From: Rhizobiaceae bacterium
Lineage (GTDB): Bacteria > Pseudomonadota > Alphaproteobacteria > Rhizobiales > Rhizobiaceae
DNA: 64,000 nt
Direction: 5' to 3'
Assembly: GCA_019635795.1 (NCBI GenBank)
Contig: JAHBYV010000008.1
Location: 91,602 to 155,601 of the forward strand
The position numbers were made by a program, and so were the translations under genes. Under the pieces are notes generated by a model that saw only the letters and a program-made list of their open reading frames with translations, did no database searches and was not told the origin of the DNA. This document shows positions 46,985-56,473 of this stretch, in pieces. Each line of letters starts with the position of its first letter. The first letter of the stretch is position 1.

Positions 46985-48318
46985 CACGGCGCAAACGACC
47001 GGCGCGCCAGCCATTTCCCGAGCATCTGCCGCGCGAACGCGTGGTCGAGCCAGCACCGACCGCTTGCCACTGCTGCGGCGGTCATCGGCTGCGCAAGCTG
47101 GGTGAGGATATCGCCGAGACGCTGGAGGTGGTGCCGCGGCAATGGAAGGTGATCCAACACGTGCGGGAGAAGTTCACCTGCCGCGACTGCGAGGCGATCA
47201 GCCAGGCTCCGGCGCCGTTCCACGCCACCCCACGGGGCTGGGCCGGTCCCAGCCTGCTGGCGATGATCCTGTTCGAGAAGTTCGGCCAGCATCAACCGCT
47301 CAACCGCCAGGCTGAACGCTATGCCCGCGAAGGCGTGCCGCTCAGCCTGTCGACGCTCGCCGACCAGGTCGGCGCCGGCGCTGCGGCGCTGATGCCGCTG
47401 TTCAAGCGGCTCGAAGCCCATGTGCTGGCCGCTTCACGTCTGCACGGCGACGACACGACGGTGCCGGTCCTGGCCAAAGGCAAGACCGATACCGGCCGAT
47501 TATGGACCTATGTGCGCGATGACCGACCGTTCGGCGGCGCCGATCCGCCGGCGGCGGTGTTCTATTATTCCCGCGATCGTCGAGGCGAACATCCCGCGGC
47601 GCATCTCGCCGGCTGGAGCGGCATCCTGCAGGCCGATGCCTTTGGCGGTTATGGCGATCTCTATGCGATGGATCGTCAGCCGGCGCCTGTTCTGGAAGCC
47701 AGCTGCTGGGCCCACAGCCGGCGCAAAGTGTTCGAGCTGGCCGATATCGAAGCGGCGGCGCGCAAGAAGGCGCGCGGCGACAAGCCCAACCTGGTCTATC
47801 CGCTCGCGGTTGAAGCCGTGAAGCGCATCGATGCCCTGTTCGATATCGAGCGCGAGATCAACGGCCTGTCGCCGGCCCAACGCCACGCCGTGCGCCAGGA
47901 GCGGAGCGTGCCGCTGGTCACCGAACTCGAGCGCTGGATGATCGAGACGCGCGACAAGCTCTCGCGCGGACACGATCTGAGCAAGGCCTTCAACTACATG
48001 CTGCGCCGCTGGTCGTCCTTCACCCGCTTCCTCGACGATGGCCGGATCTGCCTGTCGAACAATGCAGCCGAGCGAGCCCTGCGCGGCATCGCCCTCGGCA
48101 GAAAGTCATGGCTGTTCTGCGGTTCCGATCGCGGCGGACAGCGCGCTGCCGTTCTCTACAGCCTGATCGCCAGCGCCAAGTTGAATGACATCGACCCTCA
48201 GGCCTGGCTCGCCGATATCCTGGCGTGCATCGCGGCCCACCCAGCACAGCGGATCGATGATTTGCTGCCGTGGAATTGGCGATCCGCAAAACTGCGGACC
48301 CAACCAGCGGCGGCCTGA
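46985..48318 (+). pseudogene. IS66-family transposase TnpC, N-terminally truncated
   Basis: This frame covers the zinc-binding and catalytic portions of TnpC. CHCCGG and CRDCEAISQ supply Cys ligands. GDDTTVPVLAKGKTDTGRLW, with the family's acidic residue, HSRRKVF and LSNNAAERALRGIALGRKSWLF form the DDE-like core of the IS66 domain. The normal protein is roughly 520 residues; here about 440 remain, and the missing part lies where the integrase remnant begins. An ATG exists at 46972, but it belongs to the junction, not to the native start. It is probably inactive. Confidence 0.87.
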
Positions 48319-48320
48319 TC

Positions 48321-48554
48321 ATGCAGCGCAATAAGGTGCATCACGTCTCCACCGTCGAACGTGTCGCCAGGGACCTCGGCGTCAGCGAAGCGCTCATCCA
48401 GGACCTGACCCTCGGTCTCGAGCCCGAGGACGGCGTCATCTGGGTCTACGGCGCCAACGATGACGACGGGATCCTGGCCTTCACCGATGAAGGCATCGAG
48501 GAAGTCAAACTCCTCCTCGAAGAATATCATCGCGTCTCACCATCGAAACCTTGA
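48321..48554 (+). CDS. Small protein carried by IS66 elements
   Basis: The 77-residue acidic protein from the ATG at 48321 starts 2 nt after the tnpC stop. It contains HHVSTVERVARDLGVSEALIQD and ends in a Glu-rich helix. Similar small proteins occur downstream of tnpC in several alphaproteobacterial IS66 elements; function is unknown. It is translated with tnpC and may be a remnant passenger. Confidence 0.7.
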   Translation: MQRNKVHHVSTVERVARDLGVSEALIQDLTLGLEPEDGVIWVYGANDDDGILAFTDEGIEEVKLLLEEYHRVSPSKP

Positions 48555-48702
48555 CCCCAGCACCGCAGTGGTCAGGGGCTCATGGCCGCCGGATACGCAC
48601 CCCTGCGGTCTTCACCGAATGCGTACGCTTTAGAGGCCGAATACCTACGCGCGTTAAATCATGGGCGACTGTGCTGACGGCTCCTCACTGGGAACCACGA
48701 CA

Positions 48703-49713
48703 TTAGATTTGATCGCCAATACTCCGATCCCGCGCATAAAACGCCACGATCGGGATGATGAGAAGCCCAAAAACCGCCTGCTGCATCGCGTAGCTAAGGC
48801 CAAGCCCCACTAAGAGCGTTGTCAAAAAAGTTAGAACCAAGGTACCAACAATAGTAGAGCCGTAACCGCCCCACCCCCCCATGAGCGACGTTCCCCCGAT
48901 GACCACGGCTGCGATTGTGGTAAAAAGATAGGGGTCGCCAACTCCCACAAATCCCCCGCCCGAAAAGCCGAGGAGAGCCATGCCTGTCAGTGCTGACATA
49001 CCACCACTGATAGCATAGGCGATAAGCCACATTCGGTATTCCGAAATGAGAATACGCGACGCAGCGAGCCGATTTCCTCCCACCGCGTAGAAACTACGAC
49101 CAAATGATGTTTTCGCCATGGCCGTCACCACAATCGCAGCTACAACGATCCAGATTATGACGATTGGCGGAATGGGTAGCCCAAACGTAGTACCCGCAAT
49201 TGAGGACACATCACGAAGCCACTGCGGCACTGTTCCCAGAACCGTCCCACCATAGACCGACCCTGTACTGATCAATATCTGACAGGCTCCGACTACAGCC
49301 AACCCTACTCCCATCGTCATGATCAAACTTTGGCCCTGAATACGGAAACTCAGAACTCCGTTCAAAATGCCGACGGCGAGTCCTCCAATTAGTACAATCA
49401 AACAGGCTGGCAGCCACGGGACACCCCAATTAAGCAACGCGGCCAGTAGGATATTTGATGATCCGATCACGTAAGGTATGGACATATCGAGGCCGCCCAG
49501 TAGAGCACAAAGAGTTTGGCCTAGTGATGCGAGGCCCAGAAATGCTGCCAAAAGCAGCATCGATCTGATGTTTGCATATGATCCAAATTGCGGAACCAAG
49601 AGGGTTCCTGCAATGGATAGAAAAATAAGAAGACCGATGCCGAACAGGACGCTTCGGTTGATGCTTATTTTTTGGATGGTTGGTGTATCCTTGAGATAGT
49701 TGAACATAATCAT
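48703..49713 (-). CDS. ABC sugar-type permease (RbsC family), second copy
   Basis: The 336-residue inner membrane protein has about eight to ten predicted helices and the BPD_transp_2 features GGLDMSIPYVIGSSNILLAA and VIGGTSLMGGWGGYGSTIVGTLVLTFL. It is one of two permeases that form the membrane channel with the ATPase at 50687. The ATG at 49713 overlaps the stop of the preceding permease by 4 nt. It is the last gene of the transport run. The RbsC/XylH-like family usually imports monosaccharides, but related systems take nucleosides or autoinducers. Confidence 0.92.
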   Translation of the reverse strand: MIMFNYLKDTPTIQKISINRSVLFGIGLLIFLSIAGTLLVPQFGSYANIRSMLLLAAFLGLASLGQTLCALLGGLDMSIPYVIGSSNILLAALLNWGVPWLPACLIVLIGGLAVGILNGVLSFRIQGQSLIMTMGVGLAVVGACQILISTGSVYGGTVLGTVPQWLRDVSSIAGTTFGLPIPPIVIIWIVVAAIVVTAMAKTSFGRSFYAVGGNRLAASRILISEYRMWLIAYAISGGMSALTGMALLGFSGGGFVGVGDPYLFTTIAAVVIGGTSLMGGWGGYGSTIVGTLVLTFLTTLLVGLGLSYAMQQAVFGLLIIPIVAFYARDRSIGDQI

Positions 49714-50690
49714 TTCGTCTCCCCCGCCGGGCGACTAATCGCGCTATTTACAAGAAGCGACATTACGAGAACGACACCCGTCGACATCTGGGTGACGAAA
49801 CCTGAGACCGTTCCAAAATTGAACGTCGCTAGGACATAGCTAATAAGATAGATACATATTGAGCCAAGTATCGAACCCAGTCCGCCGCCTCGTCCGCCAG
49901 CTAGGCTCGTTCCACCTAGTACGACCGCGGTGATTGCCGATAGCGTGTAGGTGCTTCCTTGGGTCGGATCTCCAGAACCGATCAACGCAGTGTAGCAAAG
50001 TGCCGCCATTGCTGTGTAAACTCCAGCTACCGCGTGAGCTCCAAATCTCGCGCCCACTGTATTGACGCCACTAGCGAACGCCATCCTTTCTTCGCCGCCA
50101 GTCAACAAGATTTGCTGGTAGAAAGCGGTACGGGAAAAAATCGCCCACAGGACGATCATACCGCACAATACAAAAAAAACCGGCGAGAAAACGGTTGCTC
50201 CGTTCCCCCAGTCAAACATCCATTCAGGCGCAACACCTGAAGGGCGGTCTAGGATCACTAAATTGACGCCAGTCAGTACAAGGTAGGCGCTTAAAGTTAC
50301 GATAATTGGCGATACGCGGACGTAGATAATTATTGTCGCGATGATAATTTGATAAAGAACGCCAATGCCGACAAGATAGACGATTACGTAGGTCGGCGAC
50401 GAATAGCCGTACTCAACCAGCCACGCGACCAAAGTTACGTTAAGAAAGCCTAGAAGCGGACCGACAGATAGATCGACGCCGCCTCGTCCTGCCAAAACGA
50501 TTGGCGTTACAGCCAGCGACGCTAGAACTAGCGGAGCTAATACAATGATAGCGCTGCCGATACCACTGGATGAAAAAAGCTGAGGCGCTCGAAATGCAGC
50601 CACCAGAAGGAGAAATGCCGACAGGCACACCGAAGTGAGCAAGTGCTGGTTGCGAGTTAGTAAGGAGCGCGCCTTTTCATTCAAATTCAT
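49710..50690 (-). CDS. ABC sugar-type permease (RbsC family), first copy
   Basis: The 326-residue membrane protein has the family motif GGVDLSVGPLLGFLNVTL, the typical loop region with TGGEERMAFASGVNTVGARF and the conserved GGTSLAGGRGGGLGSILGSICIYL. It begins within 4 nt of the ATPase stop and overlaps the second permease. Two different permeases in one operon, as in some carbohydrate and aromatic-ring importers, suggest a heterodimeric channel. Confidence 0.92.
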   Translation of the reverse strand: MNLNEKARSLLTRNQHLLTSVCLSAFLLLVAAFRAPQLFSSSGIGSAIIVLAPLVLASLAVTPIVLAGRGGVDLSVGPLLGFLNVTLVAWLVEYGYSSPTYVIVYLVGIGVLYQIIIATIIIYVRVSPIIVTLSAYLVLTGVNLVILDRPSGVAPEWMFDWGNGATVFSPVFFVLCGMIVLWAIFSRTAFYQQILLTGGEERMAFASGVNTVGARFGAHAVAGVYTAMAALCYTALIGSGDPTQGSTYTLSAITAVVLGGTSLAGGRGGGLGSILGSICIYLISYVLATFNFGTVSGFVTQMSTGVVLVMSLLVNSAISRPAGETK

Positions 50691-52234
50691 GCGGCACCTA
50701 CGCGTTCGAATGACATTTCCGCCTCCTCCGACTCACCGAACATCGCCGCGAGAAATGCATGTTCCGAGAATCGGATAGCTGGGATTGTCCTGAAGGGAAT
50801 TCTTTGGCGGAATACAAGCACTCGATCGGCAAAGTCAAAAAAGTCTTCTATTTCGCTCGAGAGGTAAATTACCGCGCCTCCTTCATGGACGAACTCTTTG
50901 AGCTGCGTATAGAGCTCACGCTTTGTGGCAAAATCGACCCCACGTGCAGGGTCGTCGAGTACGATGATCTTCGGGCCCGCAGCGAATGCGCGTCCAATTA
51001 ATACCTTTTGCTGGTTTCCGCCGCTGAGCGATGTGATCAGATTTGAGGTTCGGCCAGTCTTGATTGATAAACGCTTGACCTCACCGTCAAACGCTCGTTG
51101 AATTTGACGACGCTTGATCCAGCCGTACTCTCCGAACGTTGACCTATAAAGTGGTAGAGCAAAGTTCTCAAAAATAGAAAGATTGGGAAAGATTCCTTCG
51201 TGCGCGCGATCACCAGAAACATACGCCACGCCGGAAGTCTTGGCATCGATTGGCGCAAAACCCAACCCTTGCGGCTTGGCCACTGAAATCGATCCAGAAT
51301 GAGAAGATATTAAGCCTGCTGCAGCGCGGATAAAGTCGGTTTGCCCTTGGCCGTCAAGACCCGCGACTCCGACAATCTCGCCAGCATGCAAGTCAAAGTC
51401 AAAGGGTGGCGCGTCTCGATCTACCCTCAGAGCCCGCGCTGAAAGCACTACACTCCCTAACTCCCGCCCTAGCATTGACTCCGCAGCCACTTTCGCATCA
51501 ATAGCGACATTCTTGCCCGACATCGACCGCAGCAGATTTGATTTAGTGATATTTTTTCCGACAAGTTCGTCCACCACTCGGCCATCGCGGAGTACGGTGG
51601 CGCGATCGGCAATCCGAACGAGTTCGGCTATGCGATGCGTGACAATGACGACACAGCACCCAACTTCCCGCGCCTTGCCAATCTCAGCGTGGAGCCGCGT
51701 GGTTGCATCCAAATCAAGAGCCGCCGACGACTCATCAAAGATCAGCAGGCGCGGATTAGACAATAGGGCACGTGCGATCACGATCCATTGCTTAACGCTC
51801 AGCGGCAATTGTTGCACTGGAGTGTTGGGATCGATATCTAGACCTGAAAACTGCTTCAGAATGCTTCGGCTTTTTTGGTTGGCTTCGGCGCGCGAACGAG
51901 CTCGCTTCCACAAGCTGTCTGCGCCAGCGAAAATATTGTCCGCAACGCTCAACGTTTCAGCAACCAGGATCTCTTGAAATATCGTCGCGACACCGAGAGC
52001 TCGGGCGTGCATAGGATCCCGGGGACTTTCTCCGAAAGTCGTCACAAGGCCAGAGTCCGGCCGCAGCACGCCCGACATTGTTTTCGCTAGGGTAGATTTT
52101 CCGCTGCCGTTTTCGCCGACTATCGCATGTACTTCGCCGGGGCTGATCGTCAAGCTGACGTCGTCGAGAGCTATCGTCTCGCCGAAGCGTTTGACCACAC
52201 GACTTATCTGGACTTGGTTTTGAGTGTCCGACAT
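50687..52234 (-). CDS. Two-domain ABC ATPase (RbsA-like)
   Basis: This cytoplasmic protein has two ATP-binding halves. The first has Walker A VGENGSGKSTLAKTM near residue 40, a signature region near QQLPLSVKQWIVIARAL and Walker B LLIFDESSAALD. The second has a degenerate Walker A region near GLDGQGQTDFIRA and the signature LSGGNQQKVLIGRAF, followed by IIVLDDPARGVDFATK. This split is usual for sugar importers. The ATG at 52234 is preceded by GGAAG and gives about 515 residues; the ATG at 52252 is less likely. The stop overlaps the first permease. Confidence 0.93.
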   Translation of the reverse strand: MSDTQNQVQISRVVKRFGETIALDDVSLTISPGEVHAIVGENGSGKSTLAKTMSGVLRPDSGLVTTFGESPRDPMHARALGVATIFQEILVAETLSVADNIFAGADSLWKRARSRAEANQKSRSILKQFSGLDIDPNTPVQQLPLSVKQWIVIARALLSNPRLLIFDESSAALDLDATTRLHAEIGKAREVGCCVVIVTHRIAELVRIADRATVLRDGRVVDELVGKNITKSNLLRSMSGKNVAIDAKVAAESMLGRELGSVVLSARALRVDRDAPPFDFDLHAGEIVGVAGLDGQGQTDFIRAAAGLISSHSGSISVAKPQGLGFAPIDAKTSGVAYVSGDRAHEGIFPNLSIFENFALPLYRSTFGEYGWIKRRQIQRAFDGEVKRLSIKTGRTSNLITSLSGGNQQKVLIGRAFAAGPKIIVLDDPARGVDFATKRELYTQLKEFVHEGGAVIYLSSEIEDFFDFADRVLVFRQRIPFRTIPAIRFSEHAFLAAMFGESEEAEMSFERVGAA

Positions 52235-52276
52235 TGAGTTACAAACTTCCATGTTCGCGGCGTCTCAACGGAAAAG

Positions 52277-52299
52277 GGGCCGCCATGTCTTGGCGACCC
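52277..52299 (-). other. Hairpin between the binding-protein and ATPase genes
   Basis: On the minus strand a stem of about 9 bp, including one G-U, forms between 52277-52285 and 52291-52299 with a 5-nt loop, followed by CCTTTTCC. It lies in the 89-nt gap after the binding protein. Hairpins at this place commonly protect the upstream mRNA or attenuate the downstream genes, giving more binding protein than membrane components. Confidence 0.45.
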
Positions 52300-52323
52300 A
52301 TTCGCCGCTTCTTTCTCGGCAGA

Positions 52324-53490
52324 TTAGTTCTGCGGCTTCCAGGTCAAAGGATCACTTGGCCGGGCGAAAACCTGGTTCGCTAGAGAGTTGGGAAACCAAT
52401 CCTCGGCTTTCGGTTCCAGCCATCTTTGATCGTCGATTTTACAATCTTCCGGAAGTTGAGAATTGTTCTCTTCGAGCGTGTACTTCATAACTTGGCGAGC
52501 GATTGTCTGTATCTTTGGGCCCTGTCCCTGCAGGACACGCAATGCCGCATTCCATCCAAAATAAATCTCGGACGCTGGCGGATAAAGATAAAATCCAACA
52601 TCAGCAATTTCGGGATGTTCCTTCCAATAGCAGGCAGCGCCGAATTCTCCTTGTAGACTGATCGGGGGCACCGGTCGGCCGGACTGCAGCAAAGCTTGGA
52701 TCACGCCGATCTCTGATGGCGACTGAAGCACGATACCATCAACAGTTTCCGGATGCGTCGCTAGAAACTTCTGCACTTCGACCTGTGCAATCTGATCAGT
52801 CCAATTTCCCTGCACGGTACCAATCAACTTAATGTCCGGATGTTCGGCGATGGCCTTCAGTGCTCCGGTGTCGAAACTATCCGACGTGTTTAGCCCCGCG
52901 ATTCCACTCACGTACAAGAGGTTGCCTTTGCCCCCCATTTTTTCGATGACACTCTTTGCAATTTGATATCCGCCATCGACAAAGTTCGGCGTGACACTGA
53001 GAGCCTCAGGGGCAGTTACAAAACCATCGTAAGAAATGACCGGAACGCCTTTATCATAGGCATACTTGATCGACTGATTCAGCGCGGTCGGGTTTGAACA
53101 ACATAGAATAATGATATCCACTCCCTGATCAACAAGTTGACGAATTTGCTGGATTTGCACGGCATCCTTGAGATCGGACTGTGTGATAACAATATCCTTG
53201 ACCAATCCAGCTTCTTTGGCCTCTGGTACGAGAACGTTCATTAGACGATCCATCGCTGCCGCGCGCCAGGTATTCCCAGCATAAGAACTCGCAAAGCCGA
53301 TAGTCCACGGCGGGCCTTTTTTGGGTTTGAAGTCGCTTAGCATACTAGCTCCTACCGGTGTTTTGGGATCTAAGCCTTCGTATGCTTTCTGTATATCTGG
53401 CGGAAGCTCCTGAAGTACCTCGGCGCGCGCCAGCATTGTTGTGAATAACGCAACCACAGCCACGGCACATATAGTCAATAAAGCTTTCAT
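52324..53490 (-). CDS. Periplasmic substrate-binding protein, sugar-binding (RbsB/Peripla_BP_4-like)
   Basis: A signal peptide (about residues 1-23, ending ARA) precedes a periplasmic-binding-protein fold: IGFASSYAGNTWRAAAMDRLMN, then DIIILCCSNPTALNQSIKYAYDKGVPVISYDGF. A long C-terminal region includes EIYFGWNAALRVLQGQGPKIQ. The fold is of the ribose/galactose class, but at 388 residues it is longer than RbsB. It feeds the ABC ATPase and permeases downstream. The ligand cannot be read from sequence; the company of the cluster suggests a nitrogen-containing or cyclic compound rather than a simple sugar. Confidence 0.9.
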   Translation of the reverse strand: MKALLTICAVAVVALFTTMLARAEVLQELPPDIQKAYEGLDPKTPVGASMLSDFKPKKGPPWTIGFASSYAGNTWRAAAMDRLMNVLVPEAKEAGLVKDIVITQSDLKDAVQIQQIRQLVDQGVDIIILCCSNPTALNQSIKYAYDKGVPVISYDGFVTAPEALSVTPNFVDGGYQIAKSVIEKMGGKGNLLYVSGIAGLNTSDSFDTGALKAIAEHPDIKLIGTVQGNWTDQIAQVEVQKFLATHPETVDGIVLQSPSEIGVIQALLQSGRPVPPISLQGEFGAACYWKEHPEIADVGFYLYPPASEIYFGWNAALRVLQGQGPKIQTIARQVMKYTLEENNSQLPEDCKIDDQRWLEPKAEDWFPNSLANQVFARPSDPLTWKPQN

Positions 53491-53614
53491 GTTTACGTCC
53501 TCCTGTTTGCGTTAGGTTCTTGAGTTTGACTTTCAACCAGCACTCGGAAGCACATTTGAACAAGGCAGGTGCACAGATTTACCGCTAACGGCCGCTCGCC
53601 CCGATCGTGCGTAC

Positions 53615-54058
53615 CTATATTTGGCCGTGTGGCTTGTTAGATCTACCATCTGACGCAACCGGGTTTTGAACGAGCGCGATCGCGTCAACTTCTAAGAGCG
53701 CGCCAGGAACAAGAAGGCTCGGAACGCCTACGGTCGTGCTTGCTGTGAATCGCTTTGTAAATTTCTCGCCCCTAACCTTGCTGTATGCAGCGTAGTCCTT
53801 GAAATCCGTACAGTAGCACGTGAGTTTCACTACATCGTCCAGCGATGCCCCGGCCACATGGAGTATCTTTTCGATGTTTTCAAAAATGCATCGCGCCTGC
53901 GCTTCCATGTCTTCAGGACCTACCAAAGCTCCGTTGGCATCGACTGGAAGTTGCCCGGAAACGTAGAGTGTGCTGCCCACACAAACACCCGGCACAAAGG
54001 AAAGCCCGTCGTCCCAAGGCCAACCCGGATCGATCACACGAATACTGTTCATAGACAT
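53615..54058 (-). CDS. RidA-family (YjgF/YER057c/UK114) protein
   Basis: The 147-residue protein has the RidA trimer fold: ASGQLPVDANG-like VSGQLPVDANGALVGPEDMEAQARCIFENIEKIL, and the C-terminal GVPSLLVPGALLEVDAIALVQ with a conserved loop. RidA proteins hydrolyse reactive enamine/imine intermediates from amino acid breakdown, and cluster-borne members are often specialised deaminases. The usual catalytic Arg near the C-terminus is not obvious, so activity is unproven. The ATG at 54058 has a strong GGGAGGGAAGG. Two palindromic operators lie 40-90 nt upstream, placing it first in the transport unit. Confidence 0.87.
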   Translation of the reverse strand: MSMNSIRVIDPGWPWDDGLSFVPGVCVGSTLYVSGQLPVDANGALVGPEDMEAQARCIFENIEKILHVAGASLDDVVKLTCYCTDFKDYAAYSKVRGEKFTKRFTASTTVGVPSLLVPGALLEVDAIALVQNPVASDGRSNKPHGQI

Positions 54059-54097
54059 GAACCTTCCCTCCCGATAAACGAAACCCCACAGAGCATC

Positions 54098-54109
54098 GCA
54101 TACGTATGC
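54098..54109. promoter_or_regulatory. Palindromic operator 1 upstream of the ridA/transport genes
   Basis: GCATACGTATGC is a perfect 12-bp palindrome 40 nt upstream of the RidA-type start. The same sequence occurs at 62609-62620 and 62641-62652 upstream of the enzyme genes. It is a probable binding site for the LacI-type regulator in the cluster. Confidence 0.8.
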
Positions 54110-54131
54110 ATGTTTGTTCAATGTGTTTGTT

Positions 54132-54143
54132 GCATACGTATTC
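54132..54143. promoter_or_regulatory. Palindromic operator 2 upstream of the ridA/transport genes
   Basis: GCATACGTATTC matches the 12-bp operator at 11 of 12 positions. Its centre lies 34 bp from operator 1, about three helical turns, fitting cooperative binding of one regulator to two sites. Confidence 0.75.
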
Positions 54144-54316
54144 ATTGATCGTTAGCAAGGATCGGTTTTCCTGTCCAGCGTCATGTTATTTTTTTTCTGG
54201 CGAGCTACTATTGGTGATTGCGTGTTGTGGTGTTGTTCACGTGGGGAAATGCAATTCAGAACGCCGCGCGGTACCAACGAAGATCGCCTGTCTAATCAGC
54301 TATTTTTGGCGCTATG

Positions 54317-55411
54317 TCAGGCTGAGGCGATTTGAGATTTTCTCTGTCGTTTGGTGGAAAGACGAGCGGATTTCCGAAGTACAATGGTACCAGGCAGGAC
54401 CACATTTGCAGGCTTGCGTTTTGGATCAGAAATTCGCTCAGAAAGAAGCCTTAATGCTTCATCAATCATCTCACTGACTGGCTGTCGAAACGTGGTAAGG
54501 GAATAGCTTGGCCAAGCTGCGGTTCCAATGTCGTCAAAACCGATAACCGATACGTCTTTTGGTACATTGAGCCCAAGTTCGATTCGAAGGGCGTCCAACA
54601 CGCCAAGCGCCATGATGTCGTTGGCTGCAAAGATGCTGTCCGGTGGATACTTATTTTCGAAAAGAGATCGAGCTGCGTCCACACCGCCCTGATAAGTAAA
54701 ATCCCCATTCGCAATGAGAGGTTCCTTTCCGGTCCGAGCAAGTACTACCTCTCTAAACCCGCGCTCGCGCTCAACGCTGGTGGAAGCGCCTGCCAAACCA
54801 GCGACAAACGCGGGCCGACGATGTCCAGAATCTAGAAGAAGATTGGCCAGAAATTTGCCCGCCGAAAAATTGTCACATGAGACCGTATCTACGGGAGCAG
54901 ACCGAATCGTACGGTTGATTAGCACCACAGGAGAATACGTCTTTAGCGAGAGTTCAGCGATCGAAATTCCAGGAAGCGCCGACGCTATAATTATTCCGTC
55001 GACTTGGTATTTCAAAACCCCTGAAATTGCCAAATCGATCGGCTCGTCACGTGAAATGTTGAACAGAACGACCCGCTGACCAACAGTTTGTAGTTTTTTC
55101 GAGAGCGTGTCGAGAATCTCTGGATAGAAGGGGTTAGTTATGTCCCCCACCACCAGCGCAATCATTCCAGTCCGGCGAGTGATCAAGCTCCGCGCATGAA
55201 TGTTAGGCACATAGTTTATGGCTTCAGCAGCTCTTAGAATCTTTTCACGTGTCTCGGGCGCGACTTTTCCACCGTCGGTGAAGGCTCGCGAGACAGCGCT
55301 CTGCGAAACTCCCGCTGCTCGAGCCACATCCCTAGACGTTGGCTTGCTGTGCACTACTAGCTCTTGCCTGGATAATTTCTTTACCAGAGTTGGTCCGTTT
55401 TTTTTATTCAT
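54317..55411 (-). CDS. LacI-family transcriptional regulator
   Basis: The regulator has an N-terminal LacI helix-turn-helix (SRDVARAAGVSQSAVSRAFTDGGKVAPETREKIL, about residues 26-60) and hinge, then a periplasmic-binding-protein-like effector domain with VVGDITNPFYPEILDTLSK and the LacI-typical GFDDIGTAAWPSYSLTTFRQP. The ATG at 55411 gives 364 residues; the open frame to 55585 adds a non-homologous extension. It lies between the enzyme and transport genes on the same strand and probably binds the four GCATACGTATGC sites, repressing until the substrate or a catabolite is present. Confidence 0.92.
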   Translation of the reverse strand: MNKKNGPTLVKKLSRQELVVHSKPTSRDVARAAGVSQSAVSRAFTDGGKVAPETREKILRAAEAINYVPNIHARSLITRRTGMIALVVGDITNPFYPEILDTLSKKLQTVGQRVVLFNISRDEPIDLAISGVLKYQVDGIIIASALPGISIAELSLKTYSPVVLINRTIRSAPVDTVSCDNFSAGKFLANLLLDSGHRRPAFVAGLAGASTSVERERGFREVVLARTGKEPLIANGDFTYQGGVDAARSLFENKYPPDSIFAANDIMALGVLDALRIELGLNVPKDVSVIGFDDIGTAAWPSYSLTTFRQPVSEMIDEALRLLSERISDPKRKPANVVLPGTIVLRKSARLSTKRQRKSQIASA

Positions 55412-55708
55412 AACTTCTAGCGCCGCCCAGTGTATACACTGACGAACTCGTCGCAGGCGGCACTCCCTACCGTCAAGTGTGTCCGCATTTCGGTACTGCC
55501 GCATCCCCTCGGTTAATGCGCAGTGTTTCCCGCAACCATGCGAGAGCGCAAGGGATATTTCGATGACAGCTGACCAAATAAACACGATCAGTTGGATTCA
55601 AACAGCACGGATCTGATCGAGCGAGTTACGCCTGTAATCTGCAAACACCCAGTTTCTCTGAAGCAAGCATCAAAGTATCTGTCCTCGCTTTGTCCGCATG
55701 ACGAACAT
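55412..55708. other. Spacer between the SDR and LacI genes
   Basis: This 297-nt gap has no gene and no copy of the palindromic operator. It presumably holds the promoter of the regulator gene, but no clear sigma-70 elements stand out. Confidence 0.4.
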
Positions 55709-56473
55709 TCACTCTGCCGTCCAACCGCCATCCAAGAGAAGCGCAGCACCAGTCATAAGCGCGGACGCATCAGACGCAAGAAATACGATCGCACCTGATA
55801 TATCCTCTACTTGTCCAAGGCGACCGAGCTTTATCTTGGAGAGGACATCCTGACGGAACTTCTCATCTTCAAAAAAGGGTCTCGTCATAGGCGTCTCTAC
55901 GAAGGTTGGGCCGATCGTATTAACTCGAATTCCCGATGGACCGAGTTCAATTGCCATAGCTTTGGTAAGACCCTCGATGGCATGTTTTGAAGCACAGTAA
56001 ACACTGCGCCGCGCTGCGCCGACGTGTCCCATTTGAGATGACATGTTGATGATCGAGCCACGACGGCCAGCAGCAATCATCTGCTGAGCGACCTTCTGAG
56101 CAACAAAAAAAGCGCCCTTCACGTTCAAGCCAATAATCGCGTCGAAGTCGCTCGTAGTAACGTCAACAAAGGCCGCAGGGCGATTTGTTCCCGCGTTATT
56201 GACCAGAATGTCGAAAGGCTCACACGAGTTAAGTGCCAGTTGCACCCCTTCGGTATCTGCGACGTCAAGGGCAAGTGGCCGCGCAGTGTTACCGGTAGCA
56301 TTGATGGCCTCAGCAGCGGATGTGATCTCATCCAGACTCCTGGCGGCTAGTGTCACGTCCGCTCCAGCCTGTGCAAGCGCCGTCGCCGCGGCCAAGCCAA
56401 TTCCTCGGCCCGCACCAGTGACGAGCGCGCGCTTGCCGTCCAACCGAAACGACGATTGCCGAGGTAGTGTCAT
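55709..56473 (-). CDS. Short-chain dehydrogenase/reductase (SDR family)
   Basis: This 254-residue cytoplasmic oxidoreductase has the cofactor motif [10 protein letters not shown] (residues 19-28), NNAG in [14 protein letters not shown] and the catalytic Ser-Tyr-Lys set in [32 protein letters not shown] after the third strand favours the classical SDR type. It probably oxidises a hydroxyl group of a catabolic intermediate. Its ATG at 56473 overlaps the HisD-like stop by 4 nt, so it is coupled to that gene. The substrate is unknown. Confidence 0.92.
   Translation of the reverse strand: MTLPRQSSFRLDGKRALVTGAGRGIGLAAATALAQAGADVTLAARSLDEITSAAEAINATGNTARPLALDVADTEGVQLALNSCEPFDILVNNAGTNRPAAFVDVTTSDFDAIIGLNVKGAFFVAQKVAQQMIAAGRRGSIINMSSQMGHVGAARRSVYCASKHAIEGLTKAMAIELGPSGIRVNTIGPTFVETPMTRPFFEDEKFRQDVLSKIKLGRLGQVEDISGAIVFLASDASALMTGAALLLDGGWTAE

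Larger units (their letters stand above)
46985..48630 (+). mobile_element. Truncated IS66-family element
   Basis: The segment carries the tnpC transposase and a small downstream gene of an IS66 element, but lacks tnpA, tnpB and the N-terminal part of tnpC. The left boundary is where integrase sequence gives way to transposase sequence at about 46985. The right boundary is placed at GCGTACGCTT (48621-48630), which resembles the IS66 terminal repeat. No left repeat or 8-bp target duplication is visible, so the element is a fragment. GC content is higher than the DNA on both sides. Confidence 0.75.
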
